Assembly (NCBI GenBank): GCA_937902865.1
Contig: CALFNJ010000081.1
Location: 1-5,214 of the forward strand
Source: an uncultured Opitutaceae bacterium
GTDB lineage: Bacteria; Verrucomicrobiota; Verrucomicrobiia; Opitutales; Opitutaceae
DNA length: 5,214 bases
Direction: 5' to 3'
Of the stretch, positions 4,731 through 5,214 are shown piece after piece (the stretch's first letter is position 1; each line of letters begins with the position of its first letter). A program made the translations under genes and the position numbers. The notes under the pieces were generated by a model. It was given only the letters and a program-made list of their open reading frames with translations, searched no databases and had not been told where the DNA came from.

Positions 4731-5214
4731 CGAGCGTTTTTGGAAGGGCAGGCTGTTGACGATTTCGATGACGAGAGCGGAGAAGCGGTAGTCGTTGGCC
4801 TCCACCTTGGCGGCGAGGTCCTTCAGGGTCGGGCGGTCGAAGGATTCGACGCCGCGGCCCAGGCCGTAGATGAGCATCTTTTCGGCAAGGCAGGAGGCGA
4901 AGGCCCTGCGGTCGTTCATGAGGAGCTTCCGTAGCTCGGCCGGACCGGAGAAGGCGTGGCCGTCCGGCAGGGTGCCCGAGGCGTCGATCGCCAGCTTGCC
5001 GTCCTGCGTGCGCCACGCGCCGATCGCGTTGAAGTTTTCGAAGCCGACGCCGAGCGGATCCATCCGGTTATGGCAGCCGGCGCAAGTCGGGTTCTTCCGG
5101 TGCATGGCGAGCTGCTCACGCAGCGAGGCATCGGGGTTGTTCTTCATCGCCTCCTCCAGCGCGGGCACGTTCGGCGGGGGCGGGGGCGGCGGGGTGTTGA
5201 GGATGTTTTCCAGG
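4716..5214 (-). CDS. DUF1592/DUF1588/DUF1585-type haem protein, C-terminal part (5' end outside window)
   Basis: The frame enters from the right edge and ends with TGA at 4718-4716, giving 165 residues. It opens with LENILNTPPPPPPPNVPALE, the usual end of the polyproline-linked DUF1588 region, followed by CAGCHNRMDPLG (residues 44-55; codons for CAGCH at 5084-5070). This is a c-type CXXCH haem-attachment site next to the conserved MDPLG and ENFNAIGAWR blocks. Residues about 90-160 match DUF1585, with CLAEKMLIYGLGRGVESFDR and SALVIEIVNSLPFQ. Members are large exported proteins of Planctomycetes and Verrucomicrobia; the expected N-terminal DUF1587, DUF1592 and DUF1595 regions lie outside the window. 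A c-type haem implies assembly outside the cytoplasm. A GTG at 5168 is not a start, because conserved sequence continues upstream. It is the gene directly before DUF1552, its usual partner, overlapping it by four bases; the enzymatic role is unknown to me, though electron transfer is a reasonable inference. Confidence 0.92.
   Translation of the reverse strand, partial: LENILNTPPPPPPPNVPALEEAMKNNPDASLREQLAMHRKNPTCAGCHNRMDPLGVGFENFNAIGAWRTQDGKLAIDASGTLPDGHAFSGPAELRKLLMNDRRAFASCLAEKMLIYGLGRGVESFDRPTLKDLAAKVEANDYRFSALVIEIVNSLPFQKRSKENT

Noticed and set aside
4720..5016. N-terminal extension of the DUF1552 frame up to 5016 on the minus strand
   Set aside because: The extension overlaps the conserved DUF1588/DUF1585 frame, is Arg/Gly/Pro-rich shadow sequence, and would bury the Tat signal, which must be N-terminal.

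Overview
The window is GC-rich and reads as a chromosomal piece of a Verrucomicrobiota-type bacterium, most likely Opitutaceae-like. The main reason is the pairing of a haem-type DUF1588/DUF1585 protein with a Tat-exported DUF1552 protein, a two-gene module typical of Planctomycetes, Verrucomicrobia and myxobacteria. Intergenic regions full of REP-like palindromes and weak or absent Shine-Dalgarno sequences fit the same group. The assignment rests on remembered family distribution, not on a search.

Layout. (1) 1-701, plus strand: the C-terminal 232 residues of a protein that begins left of the window; this part is a disordered Pro/Arg-rich tail ending in Asp/Arg/Gly repeats. (2) 702-895: a convergent gap with a REP-like doublet (730-830), each half of which is itself a perfect palindrome, followed by two short hairpins. 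(3) 896-1054, minus strand: a 52-residue protein with two predicted membrane segments. (4) 1055-1307: a divergent gap with two facing copies of a CACAGAG-type repeat. (5) 1308-2783, plus strand: a compact RNase II/R-family (RNB) exoribonuclease with a C-terminal S1-like domain and DLDQ in place of the usual DLDD at the metal site. (6) 2784-3279: a 496-bp convergent gap packed with at least six hairpin or repeat elements; its right end carries the intrinsic terminator of the minus-strand operon. (7) 3280-4719, minus strand: a complete 479-residue DUF1552 protein with a twin-arginine signal. (8) 4716-5214, minus strand: the C-terminal 165 residues of the DUF1588/DUF1585 protein with a CAGCH haem-attachment motif, running off the right edge.

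How the genes relate. The last two form an operon (ATGA start/stop overlap, good ribosome site, shared terminator) and probably make two proteins that act together outside the cytoplasm; the family's biochemical role is unknown to me. The RNB ribonuclease, the small membrane protein and the Pro-rich protein are separate transcription units with no visible functional link. No mobile-element gene, CRISPR array, tRNA or rRNA was seen. The most unusual content is the density and variety of intergenic palindromes, not a new multi-gene system.
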